From assembly GCA_024403955.1 (NCBI GenBank), contig JAKSQX010000015.1, positions 1 to 33,385 on the forward strand: a stretch of 33,385 nucleotides of DNA, given 5' to 3'. Shown here one piece after another: positions 32,903-33,385 of this stretch. A model generated the notes under the pieces. The model searched no databases. It was not told where the DNA came from and saw only the letters and a list, made by a program, of their open reading frames with translations. The stretch comes from Clostridia bacterium (lineage in GTDB: Bacteria > Bacillota > Clostridia > Oscillospirales > Acutalibacteraceae). The translations under genes and the position numbers were made by a program. Every line of letters begins with the position of its first letter. Within the stretch, counting starts at the first letter, position 1.

Positions 32903-33385
32903 TTAGTCCTCAATGAAGAGGCTGAAATCTGTCTGTCCTTCAATCTGATCAAGGAAAGCATCGAGAGGATCTATCTCAGGCTCTTTTTCCTCGTCATCGT
33001 CATAAATAGGAGGAGCTGGAGCATCCTCAAAGTTTAAGTCGTCATCTTCTGTGAGAAGGCGAGGCTTCAAGTACTCACCGAGTACAGTGAAGGTTGCGTT
33101 GTAGATGGTCTCTTTATGAGCATCCATTGGAAGGAAACGACGAAGAAGCATATTGTCTGTCTCGACAAGAAGTGTGTCGCCCTTCTTATATGCTTTAGCA
33201 CTGTTCATTGTGCCAATCAAAGTCTTATCAGTGCTAACTACCTCACGGATAATTGCATTCCAAAGATTTGTTGGAATCTCTCCATCTGAAATCTGCTCAT
33301 CATGTTTGAGTGAGACATAGTCCGCCATTTTATCTGAAGGCATTGTCTCCTCTGGAATTGGAGCTGGAATAGGTTCTGGCTCAGG
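32903..33385 (-). CDS. dnaX: DNA polymerase III gamma/tau subunit, C-terminal part (cut by window edge)
   Basis: The frame is open from the right edge to the stop at 32903 (160 codons seen); an ATG at 33343 is internal, since 14 in-frame codons rich in Pro and Glu precede it. The visible part holds a Pro/Glu linker, a folded segment (LWNAIIREVVSTDKTLIGTM, AKAYKKGDTLLVETDN, NATFTVLGEYLKPRLL) like the tau C-terminal region, an acidic stretch and a final DFSLFIED. The ATPase domains lie outside the window, so the call rests on this region plus the dnaX-ybaB-recR context. Confidence 0.82.
   Translation of the reverse strand, partial: PEPEPIPAPIPEETMPSDKMADYVSLKHDEQISDGEIPTNLWNAIIREVVSTDKTLIGTMNSAKAYKKGDTLLVETDNMLLRRFLPMDAHKETIYNATFTVLGEYLKPRLLTEDDDLNFEDAPAPPIYDDDEEKEPEIDPLDAFLDQIEGQTDFSLFIED

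Overview
The window looks like a chromosomal segment of an anaerobic, low-to-moderate GC Firmicute, most likely a gut or rumen Clostridia of the Oscillospirales/Ruminococcaceae kind (inference). Supporting signs are pyruvate:ferredoxin oxidoreductase (NifJ), the dnaX-ybaB-recR cluster, AGGAGG-type ribosome binding sites, sigma-A promoters with TTGACA/TATAAT boxes, several TTG starts and a Rex-like operator. No transposase, integrase, phage gene or CRISPR array was seen. I count 23 protein genes (one cut by the right edge) and one RNA gene (tmRNA).

Layout, left to right. (1) 84-7617, minus strand: a tight four-gene run transcribed nifJ -> glpK -> Ldh_2-family dehydrogenase -> malic enzyme, joining glycerol entry to malate/pyruvate metabolism and ferredoxin reduction. 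(2) 7618-7895: divergent control region between nifJ and gap, with a promoter on each side, a near-consensus Rex-type site over the nifJ start and a different palindrome over the gap -35 box. (3) 7896-8930 gap, then a shared bidirectional terminator and a D,D-carboxypeptidase on the minus strand. (4) 10508-12590: a three-gene plus-strand unit, metallophosphoesterase, membrane-anchored DHHW/SGNH-like protein, and an 84-residue stand-alone protein resembling the C-terminal part of FakA/YloV. (5) 12670-14214 ComM/YifB (minus), divergent from pgm/pgcA and a tiny membrane protein. (6) 16334-19783: zinc-ribbon protein, a membrane diguanylate cyclase and a Pro/Glu/Ala-rich tether protein. (7) 19854-24915, minus: secA followed by two translationally coupled membrane diguanylate cyclases. 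(8) 24997-27709: argG-argH behind a promoter covered by ARG-box-like palindromes. (9) 27837-30089: FAD oxidoreductase plus a zinc-ribbon/membrane protein with a strange Asp/Ser/Tyr/Trp tail. (10) 30203-31019: a type VII-like toxin-antitoxin pair, an HTH-MNT antitoxin and a HEPN (HepT) toxin, between two identical terminator hairpins. (11) 31055-33385, minus: dnaX (partial) -> ybaB/ebfC -> recR -> smpB -> ssrA (tmRNA).

How the parts fit: much of the window is housekeeping (glycolysis, fermentation, arginine synthesis, secretion, recombination, ribosome rescue). The accessory interest lies in the HTH-MNT/HEPN module next to ssrA, in three diguanylate cyclases within 6 kb (two coupled to secA, one paired with a proline-rich tether protein), in the zinc-ribbon protein with the DSYW tail, and in the unusual apparent tmRNA tag ending (LQAA). 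All functions are read from motifs and remembered family features; no database search was run.
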